NCBI GenBank assembly: GCA_046723735.1
Contig: JBKOVB010000088.1
Location: 1 to 64,000, forward strand
Reading direction: 5' to 3'
DNA: 64,000 bases
DNA from: RYN-111 sp046723735
GTDB lineage: Bacteria; Actinomycetota; Actinomycetes; Mycobacteriales; SCTD01
The notes under the pieces were generated by a model. It was not told the DNA's origin, ran no database searches, and was given only the letters and a program-made list of their open reading frames with translations. Shown piece after piece: positions 16,099-24,881 of this stretch. Position 1 is the stretch's first letter; each line of letters starts with the position of its first letter. A program made the position numbers and the translations under genes.

Positions 16099-17607
16099 GT
16101 GACGCTTGCAGACCCGGGGCTCCCGACCCGGGACCCGTTCGTCGACGACCTCGCGCGGACGACCCTCCCGCTGCTCGAGGCCGACGCCGGACGAGCTCCG
16201 TGGCTGCGGCGCTACGCCCGCACCCTCGTCGCCGTCGACACCGTCGTCCTGCTGGTCGCCGGGCTCGTCGGTGCGGTCGCCCGGTTCGGGGTCCACGCCG
16301 ACCAGAGCCAGATCCGCGGCGTGCCGTACCTGCTCGTCGGGCTGGTGCTCCTGCCGTTCTGGATCGCGACGCTCGCGCTCAGCCGGTGCTACGAGACGCG
16401 GTTCGTGGGCACCGGGTCGGAGGAGTTCAAGCGGGTCGCGAACGCGTCGTTCCGCGTCGCCGCGCTCATCGTCTTCGCCGCCTTCGTCACCAGGACCGAC
16501 GTCGCCCGCGGCTTCCTCGCCGTCGCGCTGCCGCTCGGGCTGTGCGGCGTGGTGGCCGGTCGGCTCGCGGGCCGGGCGTGGCTGCACCGGCAGCGCCGGT
16601 TGGGTCGCTGCGTCCACAAGGTCGTCGTCGTCGGCTCCGCGGAGGCCGCCCTCGAGATGACCATGAAGCTGCAGCGCGAGCCCCTCGCCGGCCTGCAGGT
16701 CGTCGCGGCGTGCGTCATCGGCGACGCCAGGCGCTACGCCGCCGACACGCTCGTGCCGGTGCTGGGCGATCTGACCGATGTGGTCGAGGTCCTCAACGAG
16801 CTCGGCGCCGACACCGTGTGCGTCGCGGCCGGCCCCGGCGTCACCTCCGAGGCCCTGCGGCGGCTGTCGTACGAGCTCGAGGGCAGCCACGTCGACCTGC
16901 TCGTGTCGCCCGTGCTGACGAACGTGACCGGCACCCGGCTGTCGCACCGCACGCTGCCCGGCCTGCCGCTGCTGCACGTCGACGAGCCGGAGCTCACCGG
17001 CGCGCGCCGTCTCGTCAAGGCCTGCTTCGACCGCTTCGTCGGCCTGCTGCTGCTCGTCGCCGTCAGCCCGCTGCTGCTGGCCCTCGCCGTCGCCGTCCGG
17101 CTCACCAGCCCCGGGCCTGCGTTCTTCCTGCAGGACCGGGTGGGCCGGGCCGGGGAGCAGTTCCGGGTCTGGAAGCTGCGCACCATGCACCTGGACGCCG
17201 AGTCGCGCCGGGAGGCGCTCGCGAGCCTGAACGTGCACCGCGACGGGGGTGTGCTGTTCAAGATCCACGACGACCCGCGCGTCACCCGGCTCGGCCGGCT
17301 GCTGCGCCGGTACTCGCTCGACGAGCTCCCCCAGCTCGTGAACGTGGTGCTGGGCGACATGTCCCTCGTGGGGCCACGCCCGCCGCTGCGCGAGGAGGTG
17401 GACCGCTACGACTCGCACGTGCACCGGCGGCTGCTCGTGAAGCCCGGGATGACCGGCCTGTGGCAGGTGAGCGGCCGCAGCGACCTGGCGTGGGAGGAGT
17501 CGGTCCGCCTCGACCTGCACTACGTCGAGAACTGGTCGCTCGGTCTCGACGTGGCCATCATCTTCAAGACCGTCATGACCGTGCTGCGCCCCTCCGGCGC
17601 GTACTGA
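16099..17607 (+). CDS. Polyprenyl glycosylphosphotransferase (WbaP/WcaJ-type sugar transferase)
   Basis: This 502-residue enzyme transfers a sugar phosphate to undecaprenyl phosphate to start exopolysaccharide units. It has four N-terminal transmembrane helices, a Rossmann-like CoA-binding-type domain (KVVVVGSAEAALEM) and a fifth membrane segment. The bacterial sugar transferase domain follows, with the motifs SPGPAFFLQDRVGR, KLRTMH, RYSLDELPQLVNV, SLVGPRPPLREEV and KPGMTGLWQVSGRS. The GTG at 16099 is chosen because GGGGGAGG (16085-16093) lies 5 bases upstream. It stands alone without other polysaccharide genes, which implies that the glycosyltransferases and flippase lie elsewhere. Confidence 0.93.
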   Translation: MTLADPGLPTRDPFVDDLARTTLPLLEADAGRAPWLRRYARTLVAVDTVVLLVAGLVGAVARFGVHADQSQIRGVPYLLVGLVLLPFWIATLALSRCYETRFVGTGSEEFKRVANASFRVAALIVFAAFVTRTDVARGFLAVALPLGLCGVVAGRLAGRAWLHRQRRLGRCVHKVVVVGSAEAALEMTMKLQREPLAGLQVVAACVIGDARRYAADTLVPVLGDLTDVVEVLNELGADTVCVAAGPGVTSEALRRLSYELEGSHVDLLVSPVLTNVTGTRLSHRTLPGLPLLHVDEPELTGARRLVKACFDRFVGLLLLVAVSPLLLALAVAVRLTSPGPAFFLQDRVGRAGEQFRVWKLRTMHLDAESRREALASLNVHRDGGVLFKIHDDPRVTRLGRLLRRYSLDELPQLVNVVLGDMSLVGPRPPLREEVDRYDSHVHRRLLVKPGMTGLWQVSGRSDLAWEESVRLDLHYVENWSLGLDVAIIFKTVMTVLRPSGAY

Positions 17608-17763
17608 GCGGGAGCGGCGCGGTCGCCTGACCCCGTGCTTCCGGCCGTGACTGTGCGCCGCCCAGCCACCACCGGCCGGTGAGGGCATCCCCCGTTGTGG
17701 ATGATGCGCAGTCGAGGCGGGCGGACCACAGTCGCACGTGCCGCTGTCGGCGGGGGAATCGCC

Positions 17764-17928
17764 ATGACGTCAGGCGCTGACGAGCGGTCGTCGCACCGAC
17801 CGATCGCACACGGAGGACGGGGCTCGATCGTGTTGATCCCGGCGCAGCCGTGGTGGTCCATCACGCTGATCCTGATCGACCTGTGGATCATCCACGCGCT
17901 GTTCGTCCACCGTCGCGAAGTCCTGTGA
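17764..17928 (+). CDS. Short membrane protein, likely remnant of a DUF7144-type protein
   Basis: This 54-residue frame starts at an ATG with GGGGA 6 bases upstream and ends in IPAQPWWSITLILIDLWIIH then ALFVHRREVL. One helix flanked by PWW and a V/RHxRE-type end resembles the last helix of the DUF7144 membrane family, which normally has about 130 residues and four helices. I read it as an N-terminally truncated relative. The likeness is from memory, so the family is tentative. It lies 28 bases before the sulfatase gene and in the same direction. Confidence 0.45.
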   Translation: MTSGADERSSHRPIAHGGRGSIVLIPAQPWWSITLILIDLWIIHALFVHRREVL

Positions 17929-17956
17929 GACACCTGATGCGCACCAGGAGTGCCTG

Positions 17957-20317
17957 ATGTCAGCATTCGATCTCCCGCGAACCGTCCTGCCGATCCCGGA
18001 ACGGGGCCAGGTGGGGCTGACCACCTACGACGCCAAGGACCCCGACACGCCGTTCGCGCCGATCCAGGCGGTGCGCCCGCCGGACGGGGCGCCCAACGTG
18101 CTGATCGTCCTGCTCGACGACATCGGGTTCGGGGCGTCGAGCGCATTTGGCGGGCCGTGCGCGACACCGAACGCCGAGAGGCTCGCAGCAGGCGGCCTGA
18201 AGCTCACCCGGTTCCACACCACGGCGCTGTGCGCCCCGACTCGGCAGGCCCTGCTCACCGGGCGCAACCACCACGCGGTGGGCATGGGTGTGATCACCGA
18301 GATGGCCACATCGGCACCGGGGTACGACTCGGTTCGGCCGAACAATGCGGCACCGCTGGCCGAGATGCTCAAGCTGAACGGCTACTGCACGGCCCAGTTC
18401 GGCAAGTGCCACGAGGTCCCCGGTTGGCAGACGAGCCCGATGGGACCCTTCAGCCAGTGGCCGACCGGCAGCGGGTTCGACTACTTCTACGGCTTCATCG
18501 GCGGGGAGACGAACCAGTACTACCCGGCGATCTACGAAGGCACCACGCCGGTGGAGCCGGCCACGACCCCGGAGCAGGGCTTCCACTTCACCGAGGACAT
18601 GACCGACAAGGCGATCGCCTGGGTCCGGCAGCAGCGGTCACTGATGCCCGACAAGCCGTTCTTCATGTACTTCGCACCAGGCGCCACCCACGCGCCGCAC
18701 CACGTGCCCCAGGAGTGGGCGAACCGCTACCGCGGCCGGTTCGCCGCGGGCTGGGACGTCCTGCGCGCCGAGATCTTCGCCCGGCAGCGGGAGCTCGGTG
18801 TCATCCCGTCCGACGCCGAGCTGACGGCGCGGCACGAGGAGATCCCGGCCTACGACGACATGCCGGCGGAGCTCAAGCCGGTCCTCGAGCGGCAGATGGA
18901 GGTGTACGCCGGGTTCCTGGAGCACACCGACAATCACGTCGGCCGGCTGCTCGACACGCTCGAGGACATGCAGGTCCTCGAGGACACCCTCGTCTACTAC
19001 ATCCTTGGCGACAACGGGGCGAGCGCCGAAGGCACCATCCACGGCAGCTACAACGAGGTGCTGCTCTTCAACGGCGCAGCTCAGCTGGAGACGCCCGAGT
19101 TCCTCATCGCGCACGTCGACAGCCTCGGCAGCCCCAGCGCTTACAACCACTACGCCGTCGGCTGGGCGCACGCGATGTGCACGCCGTACCAGTGGACCAA
19201 GCAGGTCGCCTCGCACTGGGGTGGCACACGCAACGGGGCCATCGTCCACTGGCCCCGCGGGATCGGCGCGAAGGGCGAGATCCGCCAGCAGTTCCACCAC
19301 GTCATCGACATCGCGGCGACCGTGCTCGAGGTCGCGAAGCTGCCTGCTCCGGACTTCGTCAACGGGCTCCAGCAGATGCCGCTACACGGCGTAAGCATGG
19401 CCTACTGCTTCGACGACGCCACGGCAGCAGAACAGCGTGAGACGCAGTACTTCGAGATGATGTGCAACCGCGGGATCTACCACAAGGGCTGGACGGCGGT
19501 GACCAAGCACCGCACACCCTGGATGGTCACCGGCGCCGGGACGCCCTTCGACGAGGACGTGTGGGAGCTCTACGACACCAACACCGACTGGACGCAGGCC
19601 CACGACCTGGCGCGCGAGATGCCCGACAAGCTGCGGGATCTGCAGCGGCTGTTCCTCATCGAGGCGACCAAGTACAACGTCTTCCCGCTCGACGACCGCG
19701 TCATCGAGCGGATGAACGCCGAGCTGGCGGGACGCCCGAGCCTGGTGAGGGGTAACTCCCAGTTGCTGTTCGGGGGGATGGGTCGGCTGACCGAGAGCTC
19801 GGTGCTGAACCTGAAGAACAAGTCGCATGCGGTGACCGCGGAGATCGTGGTGCCCGACGGCGGCGCGAACGGGGTGATCATCGCCCAGGGGGGTGCCTTC
19901 GCAGGCTGGGCGCTGTACCTGCACGAAGGTCGTCCCACCTACTGCTACAACCTGCTCGGTTTGGATCTCGCCAAGGTGGCCGCGGACACTGTGGTCCCGG
20001 CAGGTTCCCACCAGGTGCGCATGGAGCTCGCGTACGACGGCGGCGGGCTGGCCAAGGGCGGCGAGGTGTCGCTGTTCCTCGACGGCGCCAAGGTGGGCGA
20101 GGGGCACCTGCCGGCCAGCGTCCCCATGATCTTCTCCGCCGACGAGACCTGCGACATCGGGCAGGACACGGGGTCAGCGGTCAGCGACGACTACTCCGCC
20201 ACCGAGAGCAGGTTCAGCGGCACCGTGAAGTGGGTCCAACTGGATGCCGGCAAGGACGATCACGACCACCTGATCACTCCGGAGGAGCGCTTCCGCGTCG
20301 CCATGGCCAGGCAGTAA
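17957..20317 (+). CDS. Arylsulfatase (type I, formylglycine-dependent)
   Basis: This 786-residue alkaline-phosphatase-superfamily hydrolase has the metal site LIVLLDDIGFG (about residue 50) and the sulfatase signature LCAPTRQALLTGRNHH. Cys92 in the CxPxR core would be converted to formylglycine. Further ligands are likely in GDNGASAEGT and in the HTDNHVGR stretch. No signal peptide is visible, so it is probably cytoplasmic or exported folded. It should cleave sulfate esters; the substrate is unknown. The start ATG has CAGGAG at about 7 bases. It leads a small cluster with DUF6325 and an Arg-rich mini-protein. A formylglycine-generating enzyme is not in the window. Confidence 0.93.
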   Translation: MSAFDLPRTVLPIPERGQVGLTTYDAKDPDTPFAPIQAVRPPDGAPNVLIVLLDDIGFGASSAFGGPCATPNAERLAAGGLKLTRFHTTALCAPTRQALLTGRNHHAVGMGVITEMATSAPGYDSVRPNNAAPLAEMLKLNGYCTAQFGKCHEVPGWQTSPMGPFSQWPTGSGFDYFYGFIGGETNQYYPAIYEGTTPVEPATTPEQGFHFTEDMTDKAIAWVRQQRSLMPDKPFFMYFAPGATHAPHHVPQEWANRYRGRFAAGWDVLRAEIFARQRELGVIPSDAELTARHEEIPAYDDMPAELKPVLERQMEVYAGFLEHTDNHVGRLLDTLEDMQVLEDTLVYYILGDNGASAEGTIHGSYNEVLLFNGAAQLETPEFLIAHVDSLGSPSAYNHYAVGWAHAMCTPYQWTKQVASHWGGTRNGAIVHWPRGIGAKGEIRQQFHHVIDIAATVLEVAKLPAPDFVNGLQQMPLHGVSMAYCFDDATAAEQRETQYFEMMCNRGIYHKGWTAVTKHRTPWMVTGAGTPFDEDVWELYDTNTDWTQAHDLAREMPDKLRDLQRLFLIEATKYNVFPLDDRVIERMNAELAGRPSLVRGNSQLLFGGMGRLTESSVLNLKNKSHAVTAEIVVPDGGANGVIIAQGGAFAGWALYLHEGRPTYCYNLLGLDLAKVAADTVVPAGSHQVRMELAYDGGGLAKGGEVSLFLDGAKVGEGHLPASVPMIFSADETCDIGQDTGSAVSDDYSATESRFSGTVKWVQLDAGKDDHDHLITPEERFRVAMARQ

Positions 20318-20354
20318 GCCCGAGCAGGACGCGTCCCAACGAAGGAGTCAGCAC

Positions 20355-20804
20355 ATGGCCGAAGACATCGTCGCCGAGCTCGGTCCCGTCGACTGGATCG
20401 TGGTGGAGTTCCCCGGGGACAAGTTCAACGGGGAGATCGCTCCCACTCTGAAGAGCCTGGTGGACCGCGAGATCGTGCGGGTCCTGGACCTGCTGATCCT
20501 GCGCAAGGACGCCGACGGGTCTCTGGAGGCGTTCGAGATGGCCGACCTGGAGGACACCGAGCTCGGCGAGCTGCGCGCCTACGAGGCAGAGCTCGCCATG
20601 CTGCTCAGCGCCGAGGACGTCGAGTCCGTGGCCGCGGCGGTCGAGCCCGGCAGCACCGCAGCCGTGCTGGTCTGGGAGAACGCATGGGCGGCGCCCTTCG
20701 CCTCGGCGGTGCGCCGCGCCGGCGGCCAGCTCGTCGCCAGCGGCCGGATCCCGGTCCAGGCGCTCCTGGCCGCCATCGAAGCAGACGAAGAGGAAGGAGC
20801 CTGA
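20355..20804 (+). CDS. DUF6325 family protein
   Basis: This 149-residue soluble acidic protein reads ELGPVDWIVVEFPGDKFNGE at its start and continues with VRVLDLLILRKDADG and AAVLVWENAWAAPFASAVRR. That pattern (GPVD..VVEFPG....GEI.P.L..LV....IRV.DLL...KD.DG) is the DUF6325 family, found in actinobacteria beside short SHOCT-like or Arg-rich proteins. Its role is unknown. It resembles proteins that sense or stabilise envelope partners, but that is speculation. AAGGAG precedes the ATG, and the stop is 1 base before the next start. Confidence 0.85.
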   Translation: MAEDIVAELGPVDWIVVEFPGDKFNGEIAPTLKSLVDREIVRVLDLLILRKDADGSLEAFEMADLEDTELGELRAYEAELAMLLSAEDVESVAAAVEPGSTAAVLVWENAWAAPFASAVRRAGGQLVASGRIPVQALLAAIEADEEEGA

Positions 20805-20805
20805 C

Positions 20806-20958
20806 ATGCCGCTCGCAGCCCGACGTATGGCGGCCAGGCCGGTCGTGGGGCCGGCGCCCGTCGCCCGCGTGGCCACCACCGCCGCCACCGCTGCGGTCGT
20901 GGTCCACGGCGTCAACCGCCGCCAGGACCGGCGCGAAGACCGCCGCGACCGCCGCTAG
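20806..20958 (+). CDS. Arginine-rich mini-protein of the DUF6325 unit
   Basis: This 50-residue protein starts 1 base after the DUF6325 stop, with AGGAAGGAG upstream. It has an Ala/Val central segment (VARVATTAATAAVVVHGV), long enough for one short helix, and a tail NRRQDRREDRRDRR. Small proteins of this shape regularly follow DUF6325 genes. The strong ribosome site and tight spacing support expression. Function unknown. Confidence 0.7.
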   Translation: MPLAARRMAARPVVGPAPVARVATTAATAAVVVHGVNRRQDRREDRRDRR

Positions 20959-20988
20959 CCACGGCGGTGGGGACGGGGTCGCGTCCTG

Positions 20989-21060
20989 TGGAGCCACGGG
21001 GATTCGAACCCCGGACCTTCGCCTTGCAAAGGCGCTGCTCTACCACTGAGCTATGGCCCC
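20989..21060 (-). tRNA. tRNA-Ala (anticodon TGC)
   Basis: Minus strand: GGGGCCA acceptor (plus 21054-21060) pairs with TGGCTCC (plus 20990-20996). The D-arm is AGCTCAGTGGTAGAGC, the anticodon loop has TGC (plus 21026-21028), and the T-arm is GGGGTTCGAATCCCC. CCA is not encoded. Confidence 0.97.
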
Positions 21061-21102
21061 TCGAGCACCGGCTGACGCCGGTTCGGGTGTCGTGCCGCGC
21101 CC

Positions 21103-21231
21103 TCAGCGGGTGTCGGGCTGACCGGCGGCCTCGTTCCAGAGGTCGCGTTCGGCGCGCTGGGCCTTCTTGCGCTTCGCGACCACCGCCGCCACGACGCCGA
21201 TCACGGCTGCGAGGAGAGTCCGCTTCTTCAC
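21103..21231 (-). CDS. DLW-39 family small protein
   Basis: A GTG with GAGGAGG upstream opens a 42-residue protein: MKKRTLLAAVIGVVAAVVAK followed by RKKAQRAERDLWNEA and a short polar end. It has a single membrane helix, a basic turn and the DLW motif after which this actinobacterial family is named. The gene is characteristically placed by tRNA-Ile/tRNA-Ala and gyrA, as here. Its function is unknown. Confidence 0.85.
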   Translation of the reverse strand: MKKRTLLAAVIGVVAAVVAKRKKAQRAERDLWNEAAGQPDTR

Positions 21232-21269
21232 GTCGTCCTCCTCGAGGGGTTCGCAGCGGCCGCGCTCGG

Positions 21270-21343
21270 TGGGCCTAGGAGGACTTGAACCTCCGGCCTC
21301 ATCCTTATCAGGGATGCGCTCTAACCAACTGAGCTATAGGCCC
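21270..21343 (-). tRNA. tRNA-Ile (anticodon GAT)
   Basis: Minus strand: GGGCCTA acceptor (plus 21337-21343) pairs with TAGGCCC (plus 21271-21277). The D-arm AGCTCAGTTGGTTAGAGC, anticodon stem CATCC..GGATG with GAT in the loop, and T-arm GGAGGTTCAAGTCCTCC are all intact. The three bases after the discriminator read CCG, so CCA is not encoded. Confidence 0.97.
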
Positions 21344-21396
21344 GAGCGTGCCCTTCGGCACGTCGAAGGAGCCTAGCAGCAGGGCCTCGTCGGTCG

Positions 21397-22113
21397 TCAG
21401 TCGCGTTCGCCCAGGGTCATCTCGACCCCACCGGTGAAGGTGGCGCAGACGTTGTAGAGCATCGCCCCGACGGTCGTGAAGGCCGTGAGCAGGACCACGT
21501 CCGCGGCCGCGATGAGCGCCCCGAAGCCGAGGAAGCGGCCACGGGTCAGCAGCGGACCGCTGCCCTGCACGTCCGACACCGCCTTGTTGACGCTGTCCGG
21601 GACGCCGAAGGCGTCGAGCAGCGTGTAGAGCACCAGCGCGGCCACGATCGTGACCACCGCCAGGAACAACGACAGCAGCAGCGTGGTGACGAACACCGAC
21701 CACGGGTCCAGCCGGCGGACCGCGAGCCGGGCGCGCCGCCCGCGGACCTGCGGCGCCCGGGCGAGGGGAGGTCGTGGCGGCGCCGGTCGCGCCCCTCGCT
21801 CCGGTACGACGGTCGTCGCGGCTGCGGCATCAGTACCCCCAGGGGGTACAGGGCGAGGGGGTGGCAGCGGGCTCGGCCGGTCAGGGACCCCTGGGCGGGC
21901 CGGGCCGCTCTGCGCAGTGCCGGGGCTGCTGGCGGTCGGCGCAGGGGCGGCGCTCGACGAGCCGCCGGTCGACGGCGAGGTGGGACCGGATGAGGGCGCC
22001 GCGGGTGGGATCGCGGCCGCAGGCGGCGTCGTGGGCTCGCTGTCCGGGCCGGACGTGGCCGGCTCGCCTGTCGACCGGCCGGTCGAGGCGGCCGTCACCG
22101 GCGGCTCCGTCAC
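21397..22113 (-). CDS. DUF3566 membrane protein
   Basis: This 238-residue protein has a long Thr/Ser/Pro-rich cytoplasmic N-terminus (about residues 1-130). The DUF3566 domain follows, with two transmembrane helices: LDPWSVFVTTLLLSLFLAVV and the helix before AMLYNVCATFTGGVEMTL. The family follows gyrA throughout actinobacteria and has no known activity. Its ATG overlaps the gyrA stop by four bases, so it is translated from the gyrA message. Confidence 0.93.
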   Translation of the reverse strand: MTEPPVTAASTGRSTGEPATSGPDSEPTTPPAAAIPPAAPSSGPTSPSTGGSSSAAPAPTASSPGTAQSGPARPGVPDRPSPLPPPRPVPPGGTDAAAATTVVPERGARPAPPRPPLARAPQVRGRRARLAVRRLDPWSVFVTTLLLSLFLAVVTIVAALVLYTLLDAFGVPDSVNKAVSDVQGSGPLLTRGRFLGFGALIAAADVVLLTAFTTVGAMLYNVCATFTGGVEMTLGERD

Positions 22114-24731
22114 GTCGGCTCACCCGGATCGTCGTTCTTGGCTTCACCGGCGTTCTCGTCGACCACCTCCGGCGCCGCCCCGTCCTCGTCCGCGACGCCG
22201 ACCACGACCTCCGACAGGCCGGCCTGGTCCTGGGCCGCCCCGTGGGCCGGTTCGCCGACCTCCTCGGGCTCGTTGCGCGCCAGCGCCACGACCGCGTCGC
22301 CGGCGTCGAGCGCGACGAAGCGCACGCCCATGGTGTCACGGCCCTTGGCGTCGACCTCGTCCACGCGGCTGCGGGTCACCGAGCCGCTGGCCCGGATGCA
22401 GAGCACCTCGTCGTCGTCGCCGACGATGAGTGCCCCCACCAGCGAGCCGCGCTGGTCGGTGAGCTTGGCCGCCTTGATCCCCAGGCCGCCACGGCCCTGG
22501 ACCCGGTACTGGTCGACCTTGGTGCGCTTGGCATACCCGCCGTCGGTCACCGTGAAGACGAACCGCTCGTCGTCGCTGCTGCGGACGACGTCCATCGACA
22601 GCAGCTCGTCGCCGGACCGGAACGCCATGCCCCGTACGCCGGAGGTGTCGCGGCCCATCGGGCGCAGCTGCTCGTCGTCGGCCCGGAACCGCACCGACTG
22701 GCCCTTGCGCGAGACCAGCAGCAAGTCGTCGTCGGCGCTGCACAGCGCCGCCCCGATGAGCTCGTCGTCCTCGCGCAGGTTGATCGCGATGAGCCCACCC
22801 GTGCGGGGCGAGTCGAATCTGGCCAGCTCGGTCTTCTTGACCTGTCCCGACCGCGTCGCCAGCACGAGGTACGGCGCGACGCCATAGTCCTCGATGTCGA
22901 TGACCTGCGCGATCTTCTCGTCGGGCTGGAACGCGAGGATGTTCGCCACGTGCTGCCCACGGGCATCACGGTTGGCCTCGGGCAGCTCGTGCGCCTTGGC
23001 GCGGTAGACCCGCCCCTTGTTCGTGAAGAACAGCAGCCAGTGGTGCGTCGTGGTGGTGAAGAAGTGCGCCACGACGTCGTCCTGCTTCAGCTGTGCGCCG
23101 CGCACGCCCTTGCCGCCGCGCTTCTGCTGGCGGTACAGGTCGGTCTTGGTGCGCTTGGCGTACCCGCCCGTGGTCACGGTGACGACCACGTCCTCCTGCG
23201 GGATGAAGTCCTCCGCGGACAGGTCGCCCTCGGCGGGCAGGATCCGGGTACGCCGGTCGTCGCCGTACTTGTCGACGATCTCGGCGAGCTCCTCCCCCAC
23301 GATCGCGCGCTGCCGGCCCGGGTCGACGAGGATCGCGTTGAGGTCCGCGATCTCGGCCTCCCGCTCGGTGAGCTCGTCGAGGATGCGCTGGCGCTCCAGG
23401 GCCGCCAGCCGGCGCAGCTGCATGTCGAGGATCGCGACGGCCTGGACCTCGTCGATGTCGAGCAGCTGCATGAGGCCCTCACGCGCCGCGTCGGCGCTCT
23501 CGGCGCCGCGGATGAGCGCGATGACGGCGTCGAGCTGGTCCAGCGCCTTGCCGAGCGCCCGCAAGATGTGGGCCCGCTCTTCGGCCTTGCGCAGCCGGTA
23601 GCGGGTGCGGCGGACGATGACCTCGACCTGGTGCGCGACGTAGTGCCGCACGAACTCGTCGAGACGCAGCGTGCGCGGTACCCCGTCGACGAGCGCGAGC
23701 ATGTTGGCGCCGAAGGAGTCCTGCAGCTGGGTGTGCTTGTAGAGGTTGTTCAGCACGACCTTGGCGATGGCGTCGCGGCGCAGCTCGACGACCAGGCGGG
23801 TCTCGGTGGTCGACTCGTCAATGACGTTCGAGATGCCCTTGAGCTTCCCCTCGTCGGCGAGCTCGGCGATGCGGCGCGCCAGCCCGTCGCGGTTCACCTG
23901 GTACGGCAGGTCGGTGATGACGAGCTGGGTGCGGTCACCCCCGCGCCCCGACACCGTCTCCACCTCGACGACGGCGCGCATCCGGATCGAGCCGCGCCCG
24001 GTCCGGTAGGCATCCTCGATCCCCTCGCGGCCCACGATGAGCGCGCCGGTCGGGAAGTCGGGGCCCTGCACCCGCTCCAGGCAGGCCTCGAGCGTCTCCT
24101 CCGCCGTCGCGTCCGGGTGGCTCAGCACCCACTGCACCGCGCTCGCGACCTCACGCAGGTTGTGCGGCGGAATGTTGGTCGCCATGCCCACCGCGATGCC
24201 GGCAGCACCGTTGACGAGCAGGTTCGGGAACCGTGACGGCAGGACCGTCGGCTCCTGCGACCGGCCGTCGTAGTTGGGCGTGAAGTCGACCGTCTCCTGG
24301 TCGATGTCCCGCAGCAGCTCCATCGCCAGCGGCTGGAGCTTGCACTCGGTGTACCGCTGGGCGGCCGGCGGGTCGTCGCCGGGTGAGCCGAAGTTGCCGT
24401 TCCCGTCGACCAACGGGTAGCGCAGCGACCAGGGCTGGGCGAGTCGCACCAGGGCGTCGTAGATGGCCGAGTCGCCGTGCGGGTGGTAGTTGCCCATGAC
24501 GTCGCCGACCACGCGAGCGCACTTGAAGTAGCCGCGATCGGGGCGGTAGCCGCCGTCGTACATGGCGTAGAGCACGCGACGGTGCACCGGCTTCAAGCCG
24601 TCACGCACGTCCGGCAGCGCGCGCTGGACGATGACGGACATCGCGTAGTCGAGGAACGAGCGCTGCATCTCGACTTCGATGCCGACCGGCTCCACCCGGT
24701 CCTCGGGGGGCGGGGGCAGGACCTCAGTCAC
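22110..24731 (-). CDS. gyrA: DNA gyrase subunit A
   Basis: This 873-residue protein forms the breakage-reunion half of gyrase. The catalytic tyrosine is in AAQRYTECKL and the quinolone-resistance region is YHPHGDSAIYDALVRLAQ. Ser and Asp stand at the two key positions, the quinolone-sensitive state by family knowledge. The GyrA box QKRGGKG starts the six-bladed DNA-wrapping domain. The tail is acidic. GyrB lies just upstream, separated by 150 bases that contain two parS sites. DUF3566 is coupled downstream by ATGA. Confidence 0.98.
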   Translation of the reverse strand: MTEVLPPPPEDRVEPVGIEVEMQRSFLDYAMSVIVQRALPDVRDGLKPVHRRVLYAMYDGGYRPDRGYFKCARVVGDVMGNYHPHGDSAIYDALVRLAQPWSLRYPLVDGNGNFGSPGDDPPAAQRYTECKLQPLAMELLRDIDQETVDFTPNYDGRSQEPTVLPSRFPNLLVNGAAGIAVGMATNIPPHNLREVASAVQWVLSHPDATAEETLEACLERVQGPDFPTGALIVGREGIEDAYRTGRGSIRMRAVVEVETVSGRGGDRTQLVITDLPYQVNRDGLARRIAELADEGKLKGISNVIDESTTETRLVVELRRDAIAKVVLNNLYKHTQLQDSFGANMLALVDGVPRTLRLDEFVRHYVAHQVEVIVRRTRYRLRKAEERAHILRALGKALDQLDAVIALIRGAESADAAREGLMQLLDIDEVQAVAILDMQLRRLAALERQRILDELTEREAEIADLNAILVDPGRQRAIVGEELAEIVDKYGDDRRTRILPAEGDLSAEDFIPQEDVVVTVTTGGYAKRTKTDLYRQQKRGGKGVRGAQLKQDDVVAHFFTTTTHHWLLFFTNKGRVYRAKAHELPEANRDARGQHVANILAFQPDEKIAQVIDIEDYGVAPYLVLATRSGQVKKTELARFDSPRTGGLIAINLREDDELIGAALCSADDDLLLVSRKGQSVRFRADDEQLRPMGRDTSGVRGMAFRSGDELLSMDVVRSSDDERFVFTVTDGGYAKRTKVDQYRVQGRGGLGIKAAKLTDQRGSLVGALIVGDDDEVLCIRASGSVTRSRVDEVDAKGRDTMGVRFVALDAGDAVVALARNEPEEVGEPAHGAAQDQAGLSEVVVGVADEDGAAPEVVDENAGEAKNDDPGEPT

Positions 24732-24755
24732 TCCGTGACCCTCTCAGTGAGCGTT

Positions 24756-24769
24756 GTTCCACGTGGAAC
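24756..24769. other. parS site 1 (ParB-binding palindrome)
   Basis: GTTCCACGTGGAAC is a perfect 14-base palindrome with the CACGTG core and GTT/AAC ends of chromosomal parS sites (consensus GTTTCACGTGAAAC). It lies between gyrB and gyrA, about 12.6 kb from parB, where ParB would load. Confidence 0.9.
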
Positions 24770-24782
24770 GACGCGCGACCAT

Positions 24783-24796
24783 GTTCCACGTGGAAC
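24783..24796. other. parS site 2 (ParB-binding palindrome)
   Basis: A second identical palindrome, GTTCCACGTGGAAC, is centred 27 bases from the first. Bases 24732-24881 hold no gene, so the pair is the main content of the gyrB-gyrA gap. Confidence 0.9.
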
Positions 24797-24881
24797 GACG
24801 GCGGAGGCGGTGTTCTCGTTGCCATCCTCGCTGCGCCGACTGCGGGCACCCGCCGCGCGGGTGCCACTCCGTCGTGCTCGG

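Noticed and set aside
17679..17688. Palindrome ACCGGCCGGT after the glycosyltransferase gene
   Set aside because: Too short and loop-free to be a terminator; such GC palindromes are frequent here.
21774..24236. Long open frame on the plus strand opposite gyrA
   Set aside because: Low-complexity Arg/Asp/Val/Leu composition typical of the mirror of a high-GC gene; gyrA is certain.
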